Shown piece by piece: positions 48,291-58,660 of a DNA stretch of 64,000 bases (its first letter is position 1; each line of letters begins with the position of its first letter). The position numbers were made by a program, and so were the translations under genes. The notes under the pieces are model-generated. The model did not search any database and was not told where the DNA came from. It saw nothing but the letters and a program-made list of their open reading frames with translations. This DNA comes from Allium sativum. Taxonomy: Eukaryota > Streptophyta > Magnoliopsida > Asparagales > Amaryllidaceae. The stretch covers positions 98,352,599-98,416,598 of the forward strand of contig CM060911.1 of assembly GCA_030737875.1 (NCBI GenBank). The letters are read 5' to 3'.

Positions 48291-48724
48291 TCTCTATATA
48301 AAGATTTTGCCTTTTCAATATTAAACTCAATCCATTATTCGCTTATTACTTACTGTATCTTCAATCAATCTTTGTCATCGAACTTCAACTATTCCTTAGT
48401 TAATTACGGAGTCAATCAAGTTGGGGTGTAATTACTTCTCAGACCGTAACTGAACAACGTTCTCAACCTTGCAACAGATAAAGTTCACAATTCAACCTTA
48501 ACACTTATTGCTTACACACATTTCTCGGATTTACATTACAAATTTCCTTCTTTGATGAATATTGGTTATAATGATAGTGTTAAAAATCTTTCCTTCGAAA
48601 TATCTAACTTTTAAACTATGACTTTTATTTCTTAATTTAAATAAATAATAATTTATTAGATAAATAAATAATTTAGTCTTGCTTTAAAAACGTAAAGTAA
48701 ATAGTAATTTCCTACATTCGATAT

Positions 48725-49060
48725 AATCAAATCTCAATGTAAAATTCTCCTTTGAATAAACTATATTCGATAACTCCAGTTCGAATAAACTATATTCGAT
48801 AACTCGCTCTTTCGAATAAATTATGTTCGATTAATTCTCTTTTGAGTAAATTTATTCGATTAACTCTCTTCGAATAACTACTATTCGATTAACTCACTTC
48901 GAATAACTAACATTCAATTCACTCTTTTCTTCGAATAAACTATATTCGATAATCTCCTTTCGAATAACAAATATTCGACTAACTCTAATTCGATTAACTA
49001 TACTCGAATTACTAATGTTCGATTAACTCTAATCGATTAACTCTAGTCGAGTTACTCTAT
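48725..49060. repeat. TCGAATA/TATTCGA hairpin array in M2
   Basis: Short palindromes repeat every 25-35 bp, for example TCGAATA (48870-48876) and TATTCGA (48882-48888) with a 5-nt loop. The array recurs in M3 at about 57085-57345. Confidence 0.8.
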
Positions 49061-49237
49061 TCACTTAACTCTGATCAATTGACTCTATTCGATTAACTCT
49101 AATTATATTTTTATTTGCAGAATTATTCATACAAATCTTATTTTTCCTTCTAATCACTTACTATCTTGTTCAAATTCCCTTTTTAAATACAAAGTTCAAA
49201 TTCCATTTTCGAATATCGATTTTGAAACCGATTTACT

Positions 49238-49421
49238 TCTCTATATAAATTCAGATTTTATATATCCAATTTATCCAAAAATATTTTACTTAATTTATAA
49301 AACACTATTTATAAATTAATCTTCTTACTTTATTTGTTAAAACAGATTTCTATTAAATATTCACTTTTGAATTTCTATCATGTTATACCCGTGTACGAAG
49401 CACGGGTCTAAATCTTCCTAG
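49238..49421 (+). mobile_element. Possible mini-Helitron (3' end 49388-49421)
   Basis: ACCCGTG (49387-49393) and CACGGGT (49401-49407) form a 7-bp stem around TACGAAG. Ten bases later comes CTAG (49418-49421), then T. A GC hairpin 10-12 nt before CTRR followed by T is the known Helitron 3' terminus. The segment from about 49110 has no clear counterpart in the M3 LTR. The left boundary is uncertain: TCTCTATATAAATT at 49238 resembles a 5' TC end but is preceded by T, not the expected A. No Rep/helicase gene, so it would be non-autonomous. Confidence 0.45.
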
Positions 49422-50270
49422 TGTAAAATTTTCTTTTTTTTTATATAATTCTATTCATTTTTCAAGTTTTTCCTTTTATAATCTATTTATTTACCAAATA
49501 AACCCCTTTTGATAATTCTATTTATTTATCAAATAATTCCCTTTTTAAATACCATTTATTAAATAAATCCTTTTATAATATCCTTAGATGTTATAAATAT
49601 TTTCTTTAAAAATCCTTTGATTTTATAAATATTTCATTTTAAAAGAAATCCTTTGATTTTATAAACATTCCATTTTCAATATACATTTTGGAAATTCTCT
49701 CTCTCTTTTTTTTTTTTTTTGATTCTAGTATTTCTTATGGTATTTAACATACCATATAACAATGATAGATATCATTCAAACACACATAATCAACAACAGA
49801 TTATATATCACCATATATGAAAAATAGTAAAATAAATGTTGAGGAATCCAGTTGGATCCTTCCGACCTGTTTCCCTGCATTCACAGATATTAAACAATAT
49901 AATCAATTTCATTTCCATATGTACTATTCTGATAAACATAATCAATATTTGTTTAACGATATGTGTATATATCGTTATCTGTAATTCCAAACAATAAATC
50001 AGTAATTCAACCAAACAATCAACACACAACAATCAACCATCATTTATCAATTTTAAAAATATGTTATAAAAATAATAATTGAGCAGAGTTAGTGAGATTT
50101 ACTCACCTCGGTTGTTAACCGTTAAATAACGATTAACAATCGATATATCCAATCAGGCGGTTTGCCATAATTTTCAACGAGCTCCAAATTGCTCCCAACA
50201 AGTTTGTGCACGTAGTCTTCGCCAAAATAAATCCAATGTAATTTGTTTCATCTGTTTCTGTTATCGTGCG

Positions 50271-50294
50271 ATATATATATATATATATATATAT
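50271..50294. repeat. (AT)n microsatellite in M2 LTR
   Basis: Pure AT run next to GTGCG. Confidence 0.95.
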
Positions 50295-51236
50295 GTGTTA
50301 AAATTTTGAATGAATTAAACGTTATTAACAAATTTAGTGAATTTACCTTATTTCCATTTTAAACTAACCTTTTTAAAACTAATCAAATAAATAAATAAAA
50401 ACTTATAAAAAGAAGTGGTTGTTGTTTACTTAAACACTCGCTAGTTAACTTAGAATAAACAGTAAAACTTATAATAAAAACTAAGCTTATAATATATATT
50501 AATAAATGGCCTTACCAATTATTCATTACAGCCCGCACTATCCAGTATCCGACCCAAACCCTATGCGGCACCTTCTTCCCAACTAGATGGAACCCGAAAT
50601 TTCTATTTCTTCTTCCCGTATATATACTTTTTTTAAGAGATAGATGCAAACTGCTTTATTACCACCCCCTTCAAACCCGGTTTACACAGTACCTTCTTCG
50701 GTTCTTCCCCTTATATTTCGAACTCAAGCTTCAGCTTTAAGCCCACGCATGAGCTACAGTTCCATCTTACCACACCCAACCATTTCTTCGATATCCAACA
50801 TGTTCTCCTTCCAAAAAGAAACTGCTTCAGTAAATACTTAACCCATTTCCATGCGCATGTTTTTCCCATCAAAAGAACCCGCCCACTTCTTTCCTAAACT
50901 TTTCCTACTACTAAAAACTCTCATGTGTAAAAACTCGTGCAGGCCCATACTTCATCTGCTACCGCCGAGGACAGGAAACCGAATCCGCATCTTCCCCTTA
51001 TGTGGTTTTCAACGCAGCAGTCTCCCTCTCAACATTTACACGCCTTAACCCCATCGGAACTCTCTACTGTCTTCGAACTCCGGCGGAAACAACCCCTAAA
51101 TCGCGGTCAGAAACCCAGTTTGAAGCTAACAGTTTGAGGAATAAAGATACGTTAGTTTTAGATTTTTTTTTATTTGCCATTTTACATATGGATTCGAATG
51201 GGTCAAGATGAGAGAAAAAAGATGTACCAATTGATG

Positions 51237-51245
51237 TATTTATAG
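51237..51245 (-). promoter_or_regulatory. TATA box of M2 3' LTR
   Basis: On minus it reads CTATAAATA inside GGCTATAAATACATC, 1.3 kb from the LTR start and followed on minus by the GC-richer leader. Confidence 0.6.
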
Positions 51246-52550
51246 CCTTTCAACAACGTGCTTGCCAAGGGGAAAGGTACGATATAGCATAGCTCAGCGC
51301 TAGGCGTGTTAGATAGGTCTATGGGTTTTTCCTTGGTTATGAAGACATAGACTCGCAGCATAGGCTTTAGGTATAGTGTATAATGTAGGTAGGTATGCAG
51401 GCTTTTATAAATGTTTTGATTTTCCATGACATGTTAGGGAGAGGAAGGTGAAACGTAGGTCTGCAGCTTTATAGTTTTCTTCATTCGTGGTGGCTAACAT
51501 CTGGGTATGGTTTCATTCCCCTTCATAAAAGTTTTAATATTTCGGTTTATATAAAAAGAAAAAAAAATCAGATTTCATGTTTTGAATTGATATAAGAAGT
51601 TGGGGATAATTTGTACTACAGTAAATGGCAATTGGTATGTGGGTACACCAACCCAGCAGATCACTTAGCAAAGCTGAGGTTGGGATATTGTTGTCACAAC
51701 AATAGATTTCCCATAAGCATATGCTGAAACTATACAATATTTTTTTATTTGTTCAGACACGTGCATGTGAAGCTTCTCTTTCAATTGTTCCATCTTATTA
51801 TGTGAAGGTACACGGAATTCTCATAGTGGCCTGTCATGATATATTATAAGTAGGTGTATGTGAAAGGACAACATAAACACGTTTATCAAAGTTTTAAATG
51901 ATTTTTGTCTCGTTACTTAAAACTTAATTAATGTGCGAACTGCTATCGACAAAATTAAAAATACCGTTGTGTCGAGCGAGGTGTCAGGACTCCAAAAATA
52001 TAATAATATCGGTAGGTTAACTTATTTTGTGGAACCCCAAAATATTGATATAGGGTGCCAAATACTCCAAATAGAAAGTTGCCTATTTAATTAATTAAAA
52101 ATTACAGTAAAATTCTAAAAATTAAATTATCACTATGTCTCAAAAGAACCTTGTCCAAATTCATATCTGATATCTAGTTATTTCAATAAACCGTTATGGC
52201 CAAAAACGAATATGCCGCTGCTTTTTCTGAATATTTAATTTGGGCATAACTTCCCATTTATAATACGAAATCTTGGGTTTTCACTTCCATTAGAACGATA
52301 TTGTTTGATGGATTCAAACGCTCCTTATTACGAAGAAATCCGATTAATAACGGGTTCTGTACACTCAGTTGAAGTTCAGAATGTTAAATTACGAACTGCC
52401 ACGATATTACGGCCCCGATTATATTTAATATATATTTTTATACGTTAAACTTCGTTTTAATTAATATATAAATCCACTTATATTACGAATTCAATATTTA
52501 AACTGATTTAAATATTCAAATATAAACCGATAAAAATACGGGACGTTACA

Positions 52551-54020
52551 TTCCTTCCCCCTTAAAAGAATTTCGTCCCCGAAATTACTAAGGTAGAAAA
52601 AATGCTACAATCCAAATTGATTTGGTTAAAAATCATCTGTTTTACTTCTTATCTTTAGTTTCAACTGAATCATCTAAGTTTAATTAAAATATTAATTTCT
52701 TCTTATTAACGAATACTTTCAGAATTTCTGAAAATTTCCTAATAGCTTAAATTTTCGAGAAATTTTGCCAGCATCTCCTCTGCATCGCTCATTCGGTACT
52801 ACTACAGCTTGCCTCCCTGGGCATTTTCTAATCCAAAAGAAAATCAAACCGCCAAATGACTTTCCAAAAAAATAGCTTATAAATCTCATACCTAAATATA
52901 ATTAAACTTGTACCTTTTTGTCGGGCATTCAACTCTTTTCTATTCCATTTATTGCCCTACCAGCATATACAGATACATTTCCATTTGATCTCCAATCAAC
53001 TTATTCTTCAATCCAATCATTCGCTTTTGCTTAAGCCAATTCCCTTTCAATTCCAGTTTCATTCTCAATTTCGAGTTCCTCCCAAGCAGTCCAATTTCAT
53101 TTTTGATTATCTCTATTCCAATCTAATTTTTATTGGCCTAATTTAAATTCTAATTTATTTATTTTACCTTTACCATTTTCAAAACTTCAAGATTTTAAAT
53201 TCTTGGATTTTATTCCAAATTAGTCTGAAATCATATATGTTTACATAAAATAATAGCAATCCAAAACATTTGAATTTCTGAATTTATTTCCTTCAATAAT
53301 TCAAAAACAAAATCTTTGGTAGTAATCCGTCACTTAGAAACTCGAAAACGAACACTGATGATGCAGCCGTCATTATCAGAATTATTTTCCAGCGTTCGAA
53401 GTGAGTTCAATACTATATCACTTTTAAAACGCATTTTCAAACATTTTTATTTTGAAAATTTTCAAAATATTCTTTTCAATATTTGGAAAACATTTCTAAA
53501 TTCCCCAGGATCTTTAATCCAAATTTCATTTATAAGCACGGTTTCAATTTCCAGAGTTTTATTTCAATTCTGGTTTTAAATTCAAATTTAATTCATCTGA
53601 TTTAATATATAACGTCTATGCTAATCCTGACTGGCTATTTATAACCATCTCGACTTTAATCTGATTCAAATCAACACATCCAATATATATTATAATATTT
53701 TCAATATATATACCTTTTTTTATATCAAAATATATTTCGGGTAAAATTATTTAATTTACCCTATTTCAAAACATACTGTGTCGATCCATCGTATTCGAGC
53801 GTTTAGAAACCCCTATCGATATTGTGGTGCCCCACCATCGACCAGAATTCATAAGTCACTCAACCAATAAATCTCCACAATATAAAACCATTTTTATATC
53901 AAATAAAAAATACGCGCTCATATATGTACACTCAATCTCAGTCTAGGATATTACTAATCCTATCTCTACTGGGTCACACCACACAACCAAGGTAATTACT
54001 TAACCTGGCTCTGATACCAC
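52551..54020 (-). mobile_element. M2 internal region, no coding capacity (1470 bp)
   Basis: The PPT on minus is AAGGGGGAAGGAA (52551-52563), preceded by TTTCGGGGACGAAAT. It shares blocks with M3, for example AGTAATCCGTCACTTA near 53319 and 61606 and the ATTACTAA(T/C)CC block near the PBS. The longest frames (53316-53579, 87 codons) show no domain. Confidence 0.8.
54007..54019 (-). other. M2 primer-binding site
   Basis: On minus it reads TGGTATCAGAGCC, 13 of 13 complementary to initiator-Met tRNA. It is one base from the LTR at 54021. Confidence 0.9.
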
Positions 54021-54967
54021 TGTAACGACCAGGGATTTTCAACCCCAAAAATCAACATAAAACACCAATGTCGACCATTCAAGCATTGGAAACACCGGGT
54101 CATTAATAGAAATAAAGTTAGAGGGTGAGAAATAGAAAGAAAGAAATTTAGAATAGAAGAAGAAGAACACAACTGAACAAAATCAAAGTAAACTCGAATC
54201 TCACAGTAGAACGAATAAATTATAATATACATAACCTAACTTTAAAATAAAAACTGTATTTGTACTTACATATATCATCAGAGTACATCACATGTATATC
54301 ACAGCGGAAATAAACTTACATATAACAGTTTTGAAGCCTCCTGCTCCATGCTCCTCCAGGTATCTGTAAAATCCTAACTACTTGACTGCCCATACAAATT
54401 TGGGCACCCAAGAGTTTAGGGAAAACAAAACAAAATAAACTCTGGGTCAGTCATGGGACTGGTGTGAGTAAACTCCAACCATTCAGTTTAACTTTGAAAA
54501 ATCCTTTTGAAAGGAAGGATAATAGTAAGACCAGCCACACATAAACATAGACGGTTTTTACCTTACTATAACCCAAAACAATTTCAAAATCAATACTTTT
54601 CTGATATTATAATAGTGACTAATCACAAGTAAATAAAATCTAGCAGAACGCTTGCATCTCACGCTCCACATATATAATATACAATCAAAACCGTGGGCTC
54701 TTATTGGGAAATGGATTTCCAACTATGACAAGGTATGGAACCACCTGCCGATAATGTACCTCTAGAGAGGAATACACTGGGTTCAATAAGCACATCTTAC
54801 AACCCGGCCCACACATGGCCGACCACTCATTTCTCTTGAGTGTATCAAATATATTGTCACCTACGGTTGCTAGCAACATAACCGTTCCCGGGAGATAAAG
54901 AAGCGAAAAGAAGTAACAAATATGAATATTCTCTAGATGGTGATAATACACCCTAACGGGGGGCGAC
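54021..54967 (-). repeat. M2 5' LTR, partial (947 bp)
   Basis: Colinear with 31477-32430 with a few percent difference. It is cut by M3 within GGGGGCGAC; the uncut sequence at about 32420 reads GGGGGCGACCCACATAG. Confidence 0.88.
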
Positions 54968-55798
54968 TGTAACGACCCGGGAAAAGACGACCTTGGTTAT
55001 CCGATATACAAACCTATCGAACAATCAAAAGTCGAAATTTCCGGATAGTCCAAGAAAGAAATTAGAGGGTGAGGATAGATAAGATAGAAAATCAGAACAG
55101 AAGAAGAAGAAGAACACAACAACATCAGAGTAACACGAATCTCACAGCGGAAGGAATAAAATATAATAGACAACATATCTTGAAATCAAAGCAGTATATG
55201 TATATCATACCATTATCAGAGTACAACACTTTCATCACAGCGGAATAATCAATAGCTAGAAAAATCTTGAAGCCTCCTGCTCCAAGCTCTTCAAACATAC
55301 CTGTAAATCCTGACTACTTGACTGCCCGTACAAATTTGGGCACCCAAGAGTTTAGGGAAAACAAAACAAAATAAAACTCTGGGTCAGTCATGGGACTGGT
55401 GTGAGTAAACTCAAATCATTTGGTTTAACTTTTCAAAATCCTTTTCAAAAGAAAAGATAATCGTAAGACCAATCCACACATAAATACGGATGGCTTTTAC
55501 CTTACGATAACCCAAAACACTTTGGAAATCATATATTATCTGATATTATAATAATGTCTAATCACAAGTAATTAAAATCTAGTAGAACGCTTGCATCTCA
55601 CGCTCTACATATATAATATACAATCAAACTCGCAGGCACTTATTGGAGATTGGATTCCAACTTGACAAGGTATGGGACCACCTTCCGAATGTGTATCTCT
55701 AGAGGCAAATACACTGGGTTCAACAAGAACATCTTGCAACCCGGCCCACACATGACCGACCACTCATTTCGCTTGAGTGTATCGAATATATATCACCA

Positions 55799-55819
55799 AC
55801 GGTTGGGATCAGCAACCGT
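55799..55819. other. ACGGTTG/CAACCGT hairpin in M3 LTR
   Basis: A perfect 7-bp stem with a 7-nt loop (GGATCAG). The 5' LTR copy near 63166 has CAACCAT, one change in the arm. Confidence 0.6.
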
Positions 55820-56348
55820 CTCCCGAATGGGGCAGCATTGATAGATTTAAGAAGCAATTGGAATTTCTCTAGATAGGTGATTATACATCCTAATGGGTGC
55901 GACCCACATAGCCATGCTGCCTGCCCGATTTTTGTCATTTCCCGGTGGATGAGGCTTGAGGTCATAACGTATCCTTTGACAGATCCCACCTCCATTACTT
56001 TGAATGCCACATCGTCATACCCGCCAAATCACAAATTGATTTCACCAAAAATACCACGGGTATACAGCTAAGAGAAACGAATTCCTCCGCCACCAAACGT
56101 AAGTACGTTTGAAGAGATCAACTTACGCGATCCTTTGAATATACTCTGTCAGACATTCGTCCATTCACGTTTGTCCTGGGACTGGACAAACCGAAGGCAC
56201 TATTCTGTAAATAGGATAGCCCTTGCATAACTCCGTCTTCAATATATTCAGCATACTTTATTCGCAACGCTTATGCCAATACGGAGTGGTTCTCTGGATA
56301 ATAATCCAACCGGTCTCTCCATATTAACAACGTAAAATGGTCAAAAAC

Positions 56349-56376
56349 TTTGATAGTCGGTGATTTAACTATCAAA
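56349..56376. other. TTTGATAGT/ACTATCAAA hairpin, conserved in all M LTRs
   Basis: A perfect 9-bp stem around CGGTGATTTA. It is identical at 20984-21011, 27547-27574 and 63710-63737. M2 (32870-32897) has one mismatch, TTCGATAGT, which is a G-T pair on the minus strand. Confidence 0.8.
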
Positions 56377-57084
56377 TGAAAACATGTCTGTGTGCAAACA
56401 ACGATATTATTTCCAGATGGAAATTCTATCGATCAATCATCATTCATCATCAAATTATCATAAATTTACCCTTTTCATTATTCTTGTTTCCTATATTTCT
56501 TATTTACTATATTTAGAAAATATACGTTATTAACAATGGAAAACAATTCCATTTCTCATTTTCTATATTCAGAAAACATTTCTGATTTTTCATTTGGAAG
56601 ACATTTCCAAATCTCCTTCATTGGGTTTAAACTGATATTTGAATAAACATCGCTATGCCAACACCAACCATTTCGCTCATTAACTAAATTCACTTAACCC
56701 CTTTCACTCTCGAACCTTATCCATTTCTTAGTTAAAAACGAAGTCAATCAAGTTGGGGTATAATTACCTCTCAGACCTTAACTGAACAACATTTCTAACT
56801 TCGAAATAGACAAAGTTCAAACTTCACTCTTTAAGAAACTTCCTTGCGAACTCTCGGATTCTATTTATGAATCCACTTCCTTTACTGAATCATTTGATTA
56901 TAACTATAAATGTTATAATTCCATGCTTTCAAAATATGTTAACTTAAATATATTTCCATATCTTAATTTGGATAAATAAACAACCAACTACTTTATTAAC
57001 AGATAATTAAAACTTGATTTGAAATGGAAAGTAAACATTACTTCCCTTGATTCGATATAATCGAATTTCCATGTATGATTCACT

Positions 57085-57345
57085 CTCGAATAATCACTAT
57101 CCGATAATTCTCTTTCGAATAAACTATATTCGATTCCCCTGTTCGAATAACTAATATTCGATAATCCTTTTCTTCGAATAACTAATATTCGAAAAATCTC
57201 ACTTCGAATAAACCATATTCGATAATTCTCTCCTTCGAATAACTATATTCGATTTAACACAGTTCGAACGAACTATATTCGATTACTCTTCTCGAATAAA
57301 CTATATTCGATAACTCTACTTCGAATAGGTGATATTCGATTAATT
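57085..57345. repeat. TCGAATA/TATTCGA hairpin array in M3
   Basis: About nine palindromic units, for example TCGAATA (57143-57149) with TATTCGA (57155-57161). Loops vary (AACTA, ACTAA, AACCA) while most stems are kept. Confidence 0.85.
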
Positions 57346-57449
57346 CCCTTTTTGACTAACCCTGCTTAATTTACTAATACTCGACTAACTCGACTTAATT
57401 AACTTCTATTGATTAATTACTATTTGATTTAACACCATTTGCTTGACTC

Positions 57450-57552
57450 TAGATCGCAGCGATCACAATGGTTACGCCTGATTCCCCCAGGAAACATCTG
57501 ACCGCCGTAGGCTATCTGCAGCCCTGCGAATTACGCTAGCAGTCGTGCTAAA
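57450..57552. other. GC-rich island inside AT-rich M3 LTR
   Basis: About 100 bp of balanced composition abruptly bordered by AT-rich repeats. It opens with the palindrome GATCGC-A-GCGATC (57452-57464). The matching part of M2 (about 49030-49110) lacks it. A 23-codon frame starts at ATG 57468. Origin unknown. Confidence 0.5.
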
Positions 57553-57699
57553 TGGAAATTCATCCTTAAATAACTTTGTCTATTTTTAACTCTATCTCGA
57601 ATAATTAGATTCGATCAATTCTAATTGAATAACTAATATTCAATTAACCCTTATTCGATTACTATATTTGAATAACTCTAGTTCGATTTGACTCAAAAT

Positions 57700-57985
57700 G
57701 ATTAACTCTAACTGATTAACTCTTACCGGTTAATTCTAACTGAATAACTCTAACTGGATAACTCTAACTGAATAACTCTAACTGGTTAACTCTAACTAAC
57801 TAACTCTAACTGTTTAACTTTATGGTTTAACTCTGACAGTTTAACTTCAACGGTTTAACTCTAACAGTTTAACTCCAACTGTTTAACTCTAACAGTTTAA
57901 CTCTAACTGTTTAACTCTAACAGTTTAACTCCAACGGTTTAACTCTAACAGTTTAACTCCAACGGTTTAACTCTAGTTGATTAAC
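57700..57985. repeat. 14-bp GTTTAACTCTAAC(A/T/G) tandem repeat in M3
   Basis: Roughly 20 units at 14-bp spacing, grading from GATTAACTCTAACT at the left to GTTTAACTCCAACG at the right. Confidence 0.85.
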
Positions 57986-58079
57986 TCTTTTGAATTAATC
58001 CCTTTGACTTTTCTCTTTTGAATAATTCCTTTGGAATAATTCCTTTGAATTACCTCCCTTGAATAGATTCTTTTTCTAT

Positions 58080-58245
58080 TCGTTTACTCAACAAATAACT
58101 ATTCTCTTTTCGCTTCTATTTATTTAACAAATAAATATTCCCTTTAACTTTTCTATTTATTCAACAAATAAATATTTCTTTTAACTTTTCTATTTATTTA
58201 ACAAATAAGTACTTCTTTCAACTTTTCTTTATTCCCCACATGAAT
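58080..58245. repeat. TATTTATT/AATAAATA palindromes in M3
   Basis: Several units of about 45 bp, each with TATTTATT-CAACA-AATAAATA or a variant, as at about 58147-58167. Confidence 0.7.
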
Positions 58246-58611
58246 ATTCCCTTCTCAATTCCATCTGTAAATACTTTTACGAATGTTTCCCTTTTTATTT
58301 CTATTTGTAATCGTTTCACAAATATTTCCCTTCTATTTGATTTCACCAATATTTGTTTTTTAACAAATGCTTTGATTCTATAATCATTTTCTCTCATGAA
58401 ATTCTCTTCCTTTTATATATAAAATCTATTGATTTTATATAAATAATTTATTTTCAAAATAAACTTTGAAAATCCCTTTTCACTTTCTAGTATCACTTAT
58501 GGTATAAAAATACCAAATCAAAAGGTTCAATCATCATCCAAACACACAGGTTCAACAACAGATGATATAACACATCATATATCAGAATATATGAAAAACG
58601 GTAAATAAATG

Positions 58612-58660
58612 TTGAGGAATCCAGTTGGATTCCTCCGACCTGTTTCCCTGCATCCACAGA
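58612..58660 (-). other. Conserved block with GGAATCC/GGATTCC hairpin
   Basis: GAGGAATCCAGTTGGATTCC with CGACCTGTTTCCCTGCAT following. Counterparts are 49842 (M2), 22671 and 29236 (M1). It is one of the few blocks shared by all three otherwise diverged M LTRs. Confidence 0.55.

Larger units (their letters stand above)
43614..48325 (-). mobile_element. S3: truncated S-family LTR in reverse, TSD candidate CTCAA
   Basis: The plus-strand start TGTAAAAACCCGTAAC is the reversed LTR end. Reading inward it is colinear with the reverse complement of S1 from its end back to about 7165. About 1.74 kb of U3 and promoter is missing. CTCAA occurs at 43609-43613 and 48326-48330, and removing the insert restores M2/M3 colinearity. 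The far end (TTTAATATTG on minus) is not a normal TGTAA terminus, so either the LTR was truncated before or during insertion or the boundary is misplaced. Confidence 0.65.
48331..52550 (-). repeat. M2 3' LTR, inner piece
   Basis: Resumes M2 after S3 and ends on plus GGGACGTTACA against the PPT. Contents: TCAAGTTGGGGT block at about 48415, TCGAATA hairpin array about 48725-49060, Helitron-like terminus 49388-49421, TA run 50271-50294, GC-richer leader about 50520-51140 and TATA box 51237-51245. A GGTAAAT donor-like motif (minus) is at 50341-50347. Confidence 0.85.
31477..54967 (-). mobile_element. Element M2 with nested insertions
   Basis: Minus-strand element. The 3' LTR is in three pieces (31477-32941, 43303-43613, 48331-52550; about 6.0 kb joined), the internal region is 52551-54020 and the 5' LTR is 54021-54967, cut by M3. 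S2 and S3 lie in the 3' LTR. PBS, PPT and LTR termini are all present. No coding domain is visible. Several sampled differences between its LTR ends are C/T or G/A, as expected from decay of methylated cytosines. Confidence 0.85.

Noticed and set aside
54000..54020. tRNA fragment (CTCTGATACCA) as a tRNA gene
   Set aside because: Only the 3' end complement is present, next to an LTR edge: it is a primer-binding site. The same holds at 26081 and 62319.
55720..56010. 96-codon minus frame, almost identical at 63081-63371
   Set aside because: The two copies are the LTRs of one young element, so identity does not show coding constraint. The M2 equivalent is not conserved as the same frame.
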